Shown here: in pieces, positions 56,202-64,000 of the stretch | Layout of the letters: each line of letters begins with the position of its first letter | How positions within the stretch are numbered: position 1 is the stretch's first letter | From: an uncultured Pelagibacteraceae bacterium | GTDB taxonomy: Bacteria; Pseudomonadota; Alphaproteobacteria; Pelagibacterales; Pelagibacteraceae | NCBI GenBank assembly: GCA_902611265.1 | Contig: CACLYY010000002.1 | Span: forward strand, 1 to 64,000 | DNA: 64,000 nucleotides | Reading direction: 5' to 3' | Translations under genes and position numbers: made by a program | Notes under the pieces: generated by a model | Databases searched by the model: none | The model's input: only the letters and a program-made list of their open reading frames with translations | What the model was told of the DNA's origin: nothing

Positions 56202-57245
56202 TTATTTTTCAATGATTGTTACATGACCCATTTTTCTTTTATTTTTTATTTCTTTTTTAAGATAGTCAAAAAAGAATTCGTTCTCAGAAAATTTTTTGTC
56301 TCTATATATTAAAATATCATCACCTATTAAATTTATCATTTTGGCATTATATATTTTCTTTGTTTTAATTTTTTCTAAACCACATACAGCTCTAACATGA
56401 TTTTCAAATTGACTTATATTGTGAGAATTAATTGTCAAATGTCCTGAGTTATGAACTCTGGGGGCTATTTCGTTAGCATATAAATTATCATTTTTGTCAA
56501 TAAAAAACTCTACACATAATGTTCCAATATAATCTAAGTCCTCTACAATTTTTTTTGACCACTCAGTGGATTTAATTATAATTTCTTTAGAAATATTTGC
56601 AGGTATTTTAGAGTGCTTTAAAATTTGGTCTTCATGAACATTTTCAATTGGTTCATATATTTCATATTTTTGATTACCAAATCTTGTAATGATAACAGAT
56701 ATTTCTTTTTTTAAATTAATGAATTTTTCTAATATATATTCTTTAGAAAAATCTATTTCATTAGATATATCCTTTTTGCTATTTAATTTGTATTGACCCT
56801 TCCCATCATATCCTAATGTAGTTGTTTTTAGTAATCCTGGCAAAAAATTTTCATTTTCTTTTAATTCGTCTATATGTTTTATAGAAACATATTGGGTAGT
56901 TTGAATATTTATATCATTGAGAAAATTTTTCTCTGTCAATCTATTTTGGATTAAATTATTAATCTCAGGTTTAGGTAAAACTGTTTTTTCATTATTTATA
57001 CTTTGAAGAATATGAAATGGAATATTTTCAAATTCGTAAGTAACTAAATCTACACTATCGATAAATTCCTGAGTAATTGATTTGTTATCATATTTTCCAT
57101 ATATGAATTTTTCCGTAAAGTTTTTAGCTGGCGCATTCTCATCATCGCTTAAAATAACAGTTTTAATGCCAATTTTGTTAGCAGCTACTGACAGCAAACT
57201 TCCAAGTTGACCTCCACCTATAATTCCTAAAATAGGATTTTTCAT
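56202..57245 (-). CDS. purK: 5-(carboxyamino)imidazole ribonucleotide synthase
   Basis: A 347-residue ATP-grasp enzyme. ILGIIGGGQLGSLLSVAANK is the N-terminal PurK signature, followed by VTYEFENIPF, LLKTTTLGYDGKGQYK and VEFFIDKNDNLYANEIAPRVHNSGH with ATP/Mg ligands. It carboxylates AIR with bicarbonate and ATP for PurE. It follows purE directly with no gap. Confidence 0.95.
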   Translation of the reverse strand: MKNPILGIIGGGQLGSLLSVAANKIGIKTVILSDDENAPAKNFTEKFIYGKYDNKSITQEFIDSVDLVTYEFENIPFHILQSINNEKTVLPKPEINNLIQNRLTEKNFLNDINIQTTQYVSIKHIDELKENENFLPGLLKTTTLGYDGKGQYKLNSKKDISNEIDFSKEYILEKFINLKKEISVIITRFGNQKYEIYEPIENVHEDQILKHSKIPANISKEIIIKSTEWSKKIVEDLDYIGTLCVEFFIDKNDNLYANEIAPRVHNSGHLTINSHNISQFENHVRAVCGLEKIKTKKIYNAKMINLIGDDILIYRDKKFSENEFFFDYLKKEIKNKRKMGHVTIIEK

Positions 57246-57740
57246 TTAATTTGGTTTTTTCTTAACAGATTTGGATTGTTTAGATCTCCATTTTATTAAG
57301 CTGTTTTTAATTTTAGGATCAAAATTAGAAATTATAGATGCTGCATATAATGCAGCATTTATGGCACCATCAGTTCCTATGGCAACTGTTCCAACCGGAA
57401 TACCTTTAGGCATTTGGGCTATAGATAAAAGACTATCTAGACCTTTTAGTTTTTTACTTTCAATAGGAACGCCTATTACTGGTATTCTTGTTAATGCAGC
57501 AATCATGCCAGGTAAATGTGCAGATCCTCCTGCGCCTGCAATAATAACATTAATGTTTCTCGACTCTGCTGATTTTGCATAATTGAACATTCTCTCAGGT
57601 GTTCTGTGAGCAGAAACAATATAAGTTTCATAATTAATTTTGAGTATTTTAAGAGTTTTTTCACATAATTTCATTGTGGAATAGTCAGATTTGCTTCCCA
57701 TTACAATGGATACTCTGTGACTATATCTTTTCTTTTTCAT
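57246..57740 (-). CDS. purE: N5-CAIR mutase
   Basis: 164 residues from the ATG at 57740 ([19 protein letters not shown]); an in-frame start at 57797 would add a 19-residue hydrophobic lead not found in Pur[40 protein letters not shown] and [18 protein letters not shown] are the class I PurE motifs. It converts N5-CAIR to CAIR in purine synthesis with PurK. Confidence 0.95.
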   Translation of the reverse strand: MKKKRYSHRVSIVMGSKSDYSTMKLCEKTLKILKINYETYIVSAHRTPERMFNYAKSAESRNINVIIAGAGGSAHLPGMIAALTRIPVIGVPIESKKLKGLDSLLSIAQMPKGIPVGTVAIGTDGAINAALYAASIISNFDPKIKNSLIKWRSKQSKSVKKKPN

Positions 57741-57827
57741 GCTAAGTTTTTGAATTAATATAATCAATATAGTCTTAAAATTAAAACTAGTCGACAAAAT
57801 TTGTAATAATTATAATGTGTTTTTAAT

Positions 57828-58796
57828 ATGAATTATCGAATTGATAATCTTCAATATTGCAACTGGTCAAGAGATATTTTTAAAATCAACAGAGATGCTG
57901 GACTGAACGCAGTACATGCAACAGTGGTATATCATGAAGACTATGATGAATTTTTAATTAAATTGAAAGAATGGGAAAACTTATTAAATGAAAATTCAGA
58001 TCTAATATTTTTGGGAAAAACTTTTGAAGATATTATAAAGGCTAAGTCAGAAAATAAAACTGCAATATTTTTTGGTTTTCAAAACTGTTCTCCAATTGAG
58101 GATGATATTAACTTAATTGAGAAAGTTCATCATCATGGATGCAGATTTATGCAACTTACTTATAATAACCAATCCCTTTTGGCTACAGGATGTTATGAAA
58201 AAAACGATTCTGGTGTGACAAATTTTGGAAGAGAAGCTATAAAAGAAATGAATCGAATTGGAATAGTTATTGATATGTCGCATTCAGGTGAAAAAAGTAC
58301 ATTAGATGCTATAGACATTAGCGAAAAACCAATTGCAATTACTCATGCTAATCCGTCTTTTTGGCATAGTGCTTTAAGAAATAAATCTGAAACACTTTTA
58401 AAACATTTATCAAACAGTGGAGGAATGCTTGGGCTTTCTTTGTATGCACATCATCTAAAACATGGAACAAATTGTAAATTAGATAGCTTTTGTGAAATGG
58501 TTGCAAAAACTGTTGAAATAATGGGCGTAAAAAATATAGGTATTGGTTCTGACCTTTGTTTGAATCAACCAAATAGTATCGTTGAGTGGATGAGGAATGG
58601 AACGTGGAGTAAAACAAAAAATTATGGTGAGGGAAGCAAAAGTAAACCAGAATTTCCTGATCAACCTGAATGGTTTATTGATGCAAGAGGTTTTAGTAAT
58701 TTAGAAAAAGGATTGAAAAAAATAGGTTTTAATGAAAATGAAGTAAATGATATTCTAGGAAACAACTGGTTTAATTTTTATAAAGGAATTAATTAA
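57828..58796 (+). CDS. Peptidase M19-family (membrane dipeptidase-like) protein
   Basis: A 322-residue metal-hydrolase barrel without signal peptide. VIDMSHSGEKSTLDAI, PIAITHANPS and IGIGSDLCLN are M19 landmarks. The usual N-terminal D-x-H-x-D metal motif is absent; the N-terminus instead reads YRIDNLQYCNWSRDI and continues AVHATVVYHEDYDEF. It may therefore have altered metal binding and substrate. Its stop overlaps the next ATG by 1 bp, starting a four-gene operon with an unknown protein, a DUF3726-like protein and a zinc-ribbon-like small protein. Confidence 0.83.
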   Translation: MNYRIDNLQYCNWSRDIFKINRDAGLNAVHATVVYHEDYDEFLIKLKEWENLLNENSDLIFLGKTFEDIIKAKSENKTAIFFGFQNCSPIEDDINLIEKVHHHGCRFMQLTYNNQSLLATGCYEKNDSGVTNFGREAIKEMNRIGIVIDMSHSGEKSTLDAIDISEKPIAITHANPSFWHSALRNKSETLLKHLSNSGGMLGLSLYAHHLKHGTNCKLDSFCEMVAKTVEIMGVKNIGIGSDLCLNQPNSIVEWMRNGTWSKTKNYGEGSKSKPEFPDQPEWFIDARGFSNLEKGLKKIGFNENEVNDILGNNWFNFYKGIN

Positions 58797-60448
58797 TGGA
58801 AATTAAGTTAAGAGACCCTAAATTCCTGATGAAGTTGTCTAAACTTGGTTCTTTCCATCAGTCAAAGCTCTCTTTTTTGAGATCGTTCTTAAAAGAGTTT
58901 AAAGAGTGGAAATATAGTAGAGACCTTTTTCAATTAAATGAAAAAGGATTTGGAAGAGCAATTTACTCTTTTACTAAAGAAAAAAAAACTTATTCTTTAA
59001 TTTGTTTTGCAAATGAAATTAAGGATGACGAAAGATCAGATAGGGTTATTGCCACTAAATGGGATGCTGCATTTACTCTATTTGATGGAATTCCAACAAA
59101 AGAAGATGTTGATAGACTTAGTAATAATGTGCCTAAACAAGAGGTCGGAAGGTTATCTTACAAAGAATTAACCCTATCAAGAGCTAATAAATCTGTAAGG
59201 TTGTTTAATCATGTAGTTGAAAATTTATCAAAAGGTCAACAACCAGATAAAGAATTTATATCTAAAGTTGGTTATCTTTATAGAACTACTGCAGTCTATG
59301 GATCTGGTAAATTTGGTTTAGCGGATAGATTTAGGATTAAAAATAGGGATGAAATTTGCGGGCCATTTAGACTAGAGATGATGTTGGTTTATTTAGTTAG
59401 ACAATTTACATTTGACCAAGTTAATCATATTGCAAAAAGTATAAGTCCAAAGAACGCAGTTGAATTAGATAACAATATCAGCAGAACTCTAGGTATAGGA
59501 AATTCTACAGGACTTGGCATGGCACCATTTATAGTAAACCATCCCACTCTACTTAATAACTGGATAATTGCTAGAGAAACAGTTTTAAAAAAAATAAGAG
59601 AAATAGAAAAAGTTTCTAAAAATGATTTAGATATTTTTTATCGGTGTTTAATTAAATCACTAAAAAATATTACGAGCTGGCATACTGAAAGTGAATTTCA
59701 AAAAGAAAAAATTAAAAATTTAATAATTGATTTAAAAAAATTTATCAAATTTATGAAAGAAGAGTTTAAATTTGAAAATTATTATCAATTTAATAATATT
59801 TATATGTGGGCTGAGGAGAATTTAAATGATGAGTGTATTGAGTATATCGTTTCTATGATGATGGAGCCATATGACAAAATAGTAGATCCTTTAGTATCTC
59901 AAATGAGTTCAAATGAAGAAAAATACTTCAATATTCCTGTTGAAAGAACTATTGAAGATTTAAGAAATATAATTGAAAAGAATTACTCTGAAATTTTGAA
60001 AATTGATTTTAATATGAGAGAAAATAATAAAAATTTCTGGTTTATTTCAAAAAATAAAGAGGAGCCAAGAATAGGGGATAGGTATATCGATGATGGATCA
60101 AATTTAGAACAACCACTTGCAATTGCAAGAGATATCAAAAAGCTTTATGAAGTAGTATTTACAAAAAAAAATAGTTCCAAAATTGGAAAATTTTTATTGG
60201 ATAATAATCATTTAAGACATGCAGTAAGAAGAGTATTTATATCTGAAAAATGTCCTTATGCGGAAATTCAAGATAATACAATTGGTTCTAAATTAATGCC
60301 TATAGACATGTTAAGGCTTAAGTTGTCTTTTTTTGGTGCAATAAAATTTGATCCTAGATCAGACAAGTGGTTACGTATTTGCATGTTTCAGGGCGCACCT
60401 TTGCCATCAGAACTCTCAAATTTTGATAATTATTGGATGTATAATTAA
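58796..60448 (+). CDS. Large conserved-looking protein of unknown function (550 residues)
   Basis: A soluble 550-residue protein with no membrane segment. Visible landmarks are VIATKWDAAFTLFDGIPTKE, YLYRTTAVYGSGKFGLADR, PFRLEMMLVYLVRQFTFDQV, RTLGIGNSTGLGMAPFIVNH and a C-terminal HAVRRVFISEKCPYAEIQ. The Gly-rich GNSTGLGMAP loop looks like a ligand or catalytic site. No family is recognised. It is coupled to the M19-like gene (1-bp overlap) and to the DUF3726-like gene (6-bp gap), so the three probably act on one substrate. Confidence 0.75.
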   Translation: MEIKLRDPKFLMKLSKLGSFHQSKLSFLRSFLKEFKEWKYSRDLFQLNEKGFGRAIYSFTKEKKTYSLICFANEIKDDERSDRVIATKWDAAFTLFDGIPTKEDVDRLSNNVPKQEVGRLSYKELTLSRANKSVRLFNHVVENLSKGQQPDKEFISKVGYLYRTTAVYGSGKFGLADRFRIKNRDEICGPFRLEMMLVYLVRQFTFDQVNHIAKSISPKNAVELDNNISRTLGIGNSTGLGMAPFIVNHPTLLNNWIIARETVLKKIREIEKVSKNDLDIFYRCLIKSLKNITSWHTESEFQKEKIKNLIIDLKKFIKFMKEEFKFENYYQFNNIYMWAEENLNDECIEYIVSMMMEPYDKIVDPLVSQMSSNEEKYFNIPVERTIEDLRNIIEKNYSEILKIDFNMRENNKNFWFISKNKEEPRIGDRYIDDGSNLEQPLAIARDIKKLYEVVFTKKNSSKIGKFLLDNNHLRHAVRRVFISEKCPYAEIQDNTIGSKLMPIDMLRLKLSFFGAIKFDPRSDKWLRICMFQGAPLPSELSNFDNYWMYN

Positions 60449-60454
60449 TTTCGT

Positions 60455-61063
60455 ATGAGAAGTTATAGCGAAATAGAAACTACAATTAAAAGAGCAACTA
60501 AGGCTAAAGGTTTTTCATGGGGTATTTCTGAGGAAGTTGGAAAAAATATAAGATTACTTGAGATGTTTGGTTTACCAGGACTTAAAAATCTTAACCAATA
60601 CTTTAAAATTTATAATATTAGTAACTTTGAAAATATTGGAGAAATTTCACCTTCAAATACAGCAAAAGGATATTATTGTCCGATACTTTGTGGTTTAAAT
60701 TTTTATGATCAATCACCTGTAATTTTAAAATTTAATGAAATTGAAATTAATAAAATAGCTTTTCCTCTCATATTTTTATCTTTTTTGAGTAGGGCGTCAG
60801 AGATTATTGGTAAAAGAATATTCTTAAAAATGGACAATAAAGAGTTTTTATTTAATTTTAATGAATCTATTTATTCTAATTATTTAAGTGGAGATATTTT
60901 AGAAAAATCAGACAAAATAAATATTAAATTTTTAGATAATAAAAATAACTTCTCCGAGGATGATTGGTTAGAAATGCACAAACTTTCAATTAGAACTTAT
61001 GTTGAGGAAAGTGAGGAGTCTAAATCAAGAACTGCAGGAGCTGGTTTAACAGATAATGACTGA
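60455..61063 (+). CDS. DUF3726-like protein
   Basis: A 202-residue protein. The N-terminal EIETTIKRATKAKGFSWGIS and EEVGKNIRLLEMFGLPGL fit my recollection of DUF3726. The rest is a mixed domain (GYYCPILCGLNFYDQSP, LIFLSFLSRASEIIGKRIFL) ending in TAGAGLTDND. The function is unknown; members lie beside M19-like genes elsewhere (recall). It overlaps the next small gene by 8 bp. Confidence 0.68.
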   Translation: MRSYSEIETTIKRATKAKGFSWGISEEVGKNIRLLEMFGLPGLKNLNQYFKIYNISNFENIGEISPSNTAKGYYCPILCGLNFYDQSPVILKFNEIEINKIAFPLIFLSFLSRASEIIGKRIFLKMDNKEFLFNFNESIYSNYLSGDILEKSDKINIKFLDNKNNFSEDDWLEMHKLSIRTYVEESEESKSRTAGAGLTDND

Positions 61064-61223
61064 TATAAAAAAAGATGATTTTTTGGAGAAAAATTTAAAA
61101 GATTTAGACGAGATTTGTGAAGAATGTCATAAAGAAGATGAAAGCGTTACGCAAAATTTAATTATGACAGGATACAAGTTGTGTAAATCTTGTAGAACCG
61201 CAAAGACTGTATTTCCTCTTTAG
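61056..61223 (+). CDS. Tiny zinc-ribbon-like protein (55 residues)
   Basis: ATG 61056 opens a 55-residue frame overlapping the DUF3726-like stop (ATGACTGA). An acidic N-terminal half is followed by two cysteine pairs, CEEC (21-24) and CKSC (43-46), spaced like a small zinc ribbon. It ends at TAG 61221-61223, overlapping the convergent Yip1-like gene by 4 bp. The coupled start and paired cysteines support a real gene, probably an accessory to the upstream enzymes. Confidence 0.65.
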   Translation: MTDIKKDDFLEKNLKDLDEICEECHKEDESVTQNLIMTGYKLCKSCRTAKTVFPL

Positions 61224-61765
61224 CTTATATTACTGACTGGGATTGAGTTCATTCTATTTATAATGAATGTTATTGAGAGAAAAGCAATTATAAGAAAAGA
61301 TAAAAACACTACTCCAAAAGATTTTAGATTAGACTTTAAATGCAATATTTGCTTTGTAGATATAATTAAAGAAGCAAATATCCAAAACTGTGTAAGAAAA
61401 ATTATAGGCAAAACCAAGTCTGGTGTAACTGCAAAAAATCTTATTAAACCTGGCGCGTGAGCATATCCTACGGCAATTAATACTTTTTTAAATGGAACTT
61501 TGCTTCCCTTGTCTGGAAAGATTTTTACTCCTATTACAAAAATAAAAATTGCCCAAACAAACCATGTTAGTAAAGCTGTCAAACCAGATATACCTATTGA
61601 TGTTTTTATAATTGAATTTGCTGCTACAGCCCCTGCAACTCCATCAAGTATCATTACAAGACCAGCAAAATATATTGCAGCTTCTCCAAAATATTTATTA
61701 TCTTTGTATAAGCTTCTATCTAATTTTAATGATTTAAAAAAAATCTCTAGAAATTGTGCTAGCAT
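61220..61765 (-). CDS. Yip1-family-like integral membrane protein
   Basis: A 181-residue protein with about five membrane helices (AIYFAGLVMILDGVAGAVAA, LTWFVWAIFIFVIGVKIF, VLPIIFLTQFWIFASLII, VVFLSFLIIAFLSITFII). The pattern VLIAVGYAHAPGLIRFF resembles the Yip1 domain. The function is unknown. It lies 40 bp downstream of the DmdA-like gene on the same strand, behind a hairpin. Confidence 0.72.
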   Translation of the reverse strand: MLAQFLEIFFKSLKLDRSLYKDNKYFGEAAIYFAGLVMILDGVAGAVAANSIIKTSIGISGLTALLTWFVWAIFIFVIGVKIFPDKGSKVPFKKVLIAVGYAHAPGLIRFFAVTPDLVLPIIFLTQFWIFASLIISTKQILHLKSNLKSFGVVFLSFLIIAFLSITFIINRMNSIPVSNIS

Positions 61766-61771
61766 AAGTTT

Positions 61772-61798
61772 TAAGGGAGAAGTTTTGCTCCTCCCTTA
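61772..61798 (-). terminator. Hairpin between the DmdA-like gene and the Yip1-like gene
   Basis: TAAGGGAGGAG pairs with CTTCTCCCTTA (11 bp, one G-T pair) around CAAAA on the minus strand. No T-run follows. It is either a weak terminator or an mRNA-stabilising element behind the DmdA-like gene. Confidence 0.6.
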
Positions 61799-61805
61799 TA
61801 ATTAT

Positions 61806-63164
61806 TTAACCTTTTACAACTTCTCTTGTATTTGCGTTGTAAGACTCTTTAAATGGTATATCAACAACTACAGCATCTACAGGTTTGCCTGGAGTTTCAG
61901 AATATTTTTCAGGTAAGTGAACCTTAAATTTAGTTCCTAGCTTTCCTTTAGGAAAACCATTAGCATTAAGAGTTCCATCGAATGGCACATAACCCATTGC
62001 AATATTTTGTTTTTTTTCAGGGTGATACCAAGGCGAAGTAATAAACCCAATTGGCTCTCCACCACCTTCATCTGAAATTAACCAAAAATCAGGAGCGTAT
62101 TCCTCAATTGGCTTTCCACCTAATTCTAGCCCAACCAATTGAAGTTTATAAGGTTTATGTCCAGCTTTTAAATCAGCTTTCATTTTCTCAAGAGCTTTTT
62201 TACCAACATAATCTGCTTTCTTATTCCACTCACCTTTACCGGATAATGAAACTTGATAACCTAAATTACATTGGAATGGATTGTGTTGATTATCCATATC
62301 TTGTCCCCAAGAAAGAATTCCAGCTTGAATTCTTCTATGGTGAGCTGGTGCAATTACCATTAAACTATGTTTTTTACCCGCTTCAAGAACCGCATTCCAC
62401 ATGTCCTCAGCGTACAAAGTGCATTCTCTTAAATATATTTCATAACCTGCTTCTCCTGAAAATCCTGATTGAGATATTACACAGCTTCTTCCGCCAACTT
62501 TAGCTTCAGCTAAACCATAGAAAGGCATGTTATCAAAATCAACTTGATCTCCACATAAATCTTTCATTAATGCTTTAGATTTTGGTCCTTGAATTTGAAC
62601 CGGACTTACGTCTATTTCATCAATTTCAACATTAAATCTCTCATCGGAGTTAACCCCTTGTAAGTAAAGTCCTATATCACTATCAGATAAACTAAACCAA
62701 AATTCATCTTTTGATATTCTTAAAAGTATAGGATCATTTAATACGCCGCCATATGCATTACATAGAATTACATATCTTGCTCTCATCGGAGAAATTTTTG
62801 TAGCATCTCTTGTAATTACATAGTCTACAAATTTTTCTGCATCAGGACCCTTAACTCTAATTTGTCTTTCAACAGCAACATTCCACATTGTTACATGATT
62901 AACAATTGCATCATACTCTACCATTGCACCTCCGTCTTCAGGTTTTACATATCCTCTTGGATGGTAAATACGATTGTATACAGTTGCTCTCCAACAACCA
63001 GCTTGCATTGATAAATGCCAGTATGGTGATTTTCTTACACGTGTTGAAATTAACATTTCAACTTTTGTTGGTCCGCTTTGTCTTAAATTATAAGGCACTT
63101 TTCTATCAGATTGATCTACTGATGTTACGTGTCTTAGCTTACTATAGTCAAATTCTTTAGACAT
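61806..63164 (-). CDS. GcvT-fold methyltransferase (DMSP demethylase DmdA-like)
   Basis: A 452-residue aminomethyltransferase-fold protein. ATVYNRIYHPRGY, YDAIVNHVTMWNVAVERQIR, VKGPDAEKFVDYVITRD, VSPVQIQGPKSKALM and SGFSGEAGYEIYL follow the DmdA/GcvT pattern with the folate pocket. It is longer than the characterised SAR11 DmdA (about 370, from recall), so it may be a paralogue with another methyl donor (DMSP, betaine-like or methoxy compound). It overlaps the MetF-like gene by 8 bp, which suggests that the methyl-THF formed is oxidised by that partner. Confidence 0.8.
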   Translation of the reverse strand: MSKEFDYSKLRHVTSVDQSDRKVPYNLRQSGPTKVEMLISTRVRKSPYWHLSMQAGCWRATVYNRIYHPRGYVKPEDGGAMVEYDAIVNHVTMWNVAVERQIRVKGPDAEKFVDYVITRDATKISPMRARYVILCNAYGGVLNDPILLRISKDEFWFSLSDSDIGLYLQGVNSDERFNVEIDEIDVSPVQIQGPKSKALMKDLCGDQVDFDNMPFYGLAEAKVGGRSCVISQSGFSGEAGYEIYLRECTLYAEDMWNAVLEAGKKHSLMVIAPAHHRRIQAGILSWGQDMDNQHNPFQCNLGYQVSLSGKGEWNKKADYVGKKALEKMKADLKAGHKPYKLQLVGLELGGKPIEEYAPDFWLISDEGGGEPIGFITSPWYHPEKKQNIAMGYVPFDGTLNANGFPKGKLGTKFKVHLPEKYSETPGKPVDAVVVDIPFKESYNANTREVVKG

Positions 63165-63885
63165 AGTTATTCTCCTTCAACCACTTGTTTGTTTCCTTCA
63201 AGCCGCCGAATGTATAAATGTGAAAATAATCAGTATGCGATTTAACTTTCCCAATTAGATCATTAGGGTCTTTAGGTTTCAATAAATCTAATGCCTTAGT
63301 AAAATTAGATTTAAGAAAGTTAATGGAATTTTTTGCCCCTACAATATTTGCAAACTTTATTAAGCTTGAAATTTTCATTGGCCCAGTTATTCCAACATGA
63401 ACTGGTATTGTTTGTTTAGAAATAAAATCAACGATAGGCTGAGCATCAAGTAACCATTGAGTAACTATATAATCAGCATAAGGCTTTTTATCTATCATAG
63501 CTTTTTCTAAATCTGAATCGGATATATCAGGACTCCCCTCAGGATGTCCAGCAATTCCGATCTTTATCCCATCAAAATATCCTGTTTCTAATATCTGATA
63601 GGAGCTATCAAATTTTCCAATTGGTTCACGGCTACCTCCAATTACAAGAACTTGTTTTACACCTAAATCTTTACATCTTAAAACATACTCTTTTAATTCA
63701 CTTTCGCTATTAATTGATCTAGCTGGAAAATGAGGAACTGGGTTAAAACCTTTTTTTACCAAATCTCCAGATTTGTCAGCAGTCTCCTTATAATCACCTC
63801 CAGGTAGCATTGTGACATATACATCTTTCACACTTGGTAATGTATCAAGATCAGTGTGAGGTCCAATTTCTAATGAAAAATTCAT
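63157..63885 (-). CDS. Methylenetetrahydrofolate reductase-like protein (MetF-like)
   Basis: A 242-residue TIM-barrel protein, shorter than typical MetF (about 290). DVYVTMLPGGDYKETADKSG, PVPHFPARSINSESELKEYV, VLVIGGSREP, GIAGHPEGSPD and VHVGITGPM match the MTHFR barrel. It would oxidise methyl-THF to methylene-THF after demethylation, or act on a related folate. It is translationally coupled to the DmdA-like gene. Confidence 0.8.
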   Translation of the reverse strand: MNFSLEIGPHTDLDTLPSVKDVYVTMLPGGDYKETADKSGDLVKKGFNPVPHFPARSINSESELKEYVLRCKDLGVKQVLVIGGSREPIGKFDSSYQILETGYFDGIKIGIAGHPEGSPDISDSDLEKAMIDKKPYADYIVTQWLLDAQPIVDFISKQTIPVHVGITGPMKISSLIKFANIVGAKNSINFLKSNFTKALDLLKPKDPNDLIGKVKSHTDYFHIYTFGGLKETNKWLKENNYV

Positions 63886-63947
63886 TAACGAATAATTATT
63901 TATTTTAAAATAACTGTCTAGAAAAATATTAGATCAAAGTGTCAGGG

Positions 63948-64000
63948 TTACTTTTTCTGACCTCTGTGTTTTTGAATTCTTTGACCATACTGCTGTGTAA
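63948..64000 (-). CDS. Possible C-terminal end of a gene entering from the right (partial)
   Basis: On the minus strand a frame ending at TAA 63948-63950 reads TQQYGQRIQKHRGQKK, a basic C-terminal tail. A second open frame ends at 63929-63931 (tail SNPDTLI). The fragment is too short to choose or name. The rest of 63886-64000 shows nothing else. Confidence 0.3.
   Translation of the reverse strand, partial: TQQYGQRIQKHRGQKK

Noticed and set aside
57741..57797. Upstream start for purE
   Set aside because: The extra 19 residues are absent from PurE proteins, and the ATG at 57740 fits the family start.
1..64000. CRISPR arrays, tRNA/rRNA genes, insertion sequences and the riboswitches common in SAR11 (glycine, SAM types)
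   Set aside because: No regularly spaced direct repeats outside the giant gene, no cloverleaf or rRNA-like sequence, and no transposase were seen. Leaders upstream of tdm, mgdA, amt and the DmdA-like gene show no recognisable riboswitch fold by eye; a covariance-model search would settle this.

Overview
The window reads as a piece of a SAR11-type (Pelagibacterales, marine Alphaproteobacteria) chromosome. The DNA is very AT-rich, the genes are packed with gaps of 0-130 bp and many 1-20 bp overlaps, and it carries the methylated-amine and one-carbon gene set known from that group (tmm, tdm, tmoXWV, gmaS, mgsABC and a SoxBDAG-type dehydrogenase). No rRNA, tRNA, insertion sequence or CRISPR array was seen, and no gene-free stretch exceeds about 135 bp. 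The taxonomic assignment is inference from gene content.

Region 1 (1-14100, + strand): the tail of an unidentified gene, then a giant 3258-residue surface or secreted protein. It has an LEPR-XLL-like N-terminal motif, a DUF4347 domain, about 17 VCBS/cadherin-like domains with a beta-propeller-like insert, and two Ig-like C-terminal domains. It is followed by three genes overlapping by 4 bp: a periplasmic HlyD-type adaptor, a GAF-TM-HlyD protein, and an M50-type metalloprotease fused to an HlyD-like domain. This looks like a dedicated export or maturation module for the giant protein and is the best candidate for an undescribed system.

Region 2 (14097-29249, - strand): a long co-oriented series. 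It runs (in transcription order) Tdm, a MarR-like regulator, a FAD oxidoreductase, a glutamine-synthetase-like protein, MgsA-B-C, an unknown 135-residue protein, an ammonium transporter with two small membrane proteins, GmaS, a diaminopropionate ammonia-lyase-like enzyme and a DNA photolyase.

Region 3 (29271-37892): the divergent tdm/tmoX control region, the TMAO transporter TmoX-TmoW-TmoV (interrupted by a terminator and three small envelope-type genes), glycerol kinase, and convergent trimethylamine monooxygenase. Together, Tmm oxidises TMA to TMAO, TmoXWV imports TMAO, Tdm demethylates it, and GmaS, MgsABC and MgdABCD turn monomethylamine into glutamate-bound nitrogen and a folate-bound C1 unit.

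Region 4 (38005-46101, +): a GpsA-like dehydrogenase, then a tightly packed operon for a sugar-type ABC importer without its own ATPase, a GH63-type glycosidase, an iron alcohol dehydrogenase and a class I glutamine amidotransferase. It probably takes up and breaks down a glycosylated compatible solute.

Region 5 (46093-55529): formate-THF ligase, the four-subunit N-methylglutamate dehydrogenase/sarcosine oxidase, a BT1-like (folate/biopterin) transporter, a small unknown protein and an acetyltransferase.

Region 6 (55577-64000): an SRAP protein, PurK/PurE, an operon of an atypical M19 dipeptidase with a 550-residue unknown, a DUF3726-like protein and a tiny zinc-ribbon-like protein, then a Yip1-like membrane protein, a DmdA-like GcvT-fold demethylase and a MetF-like reductase.
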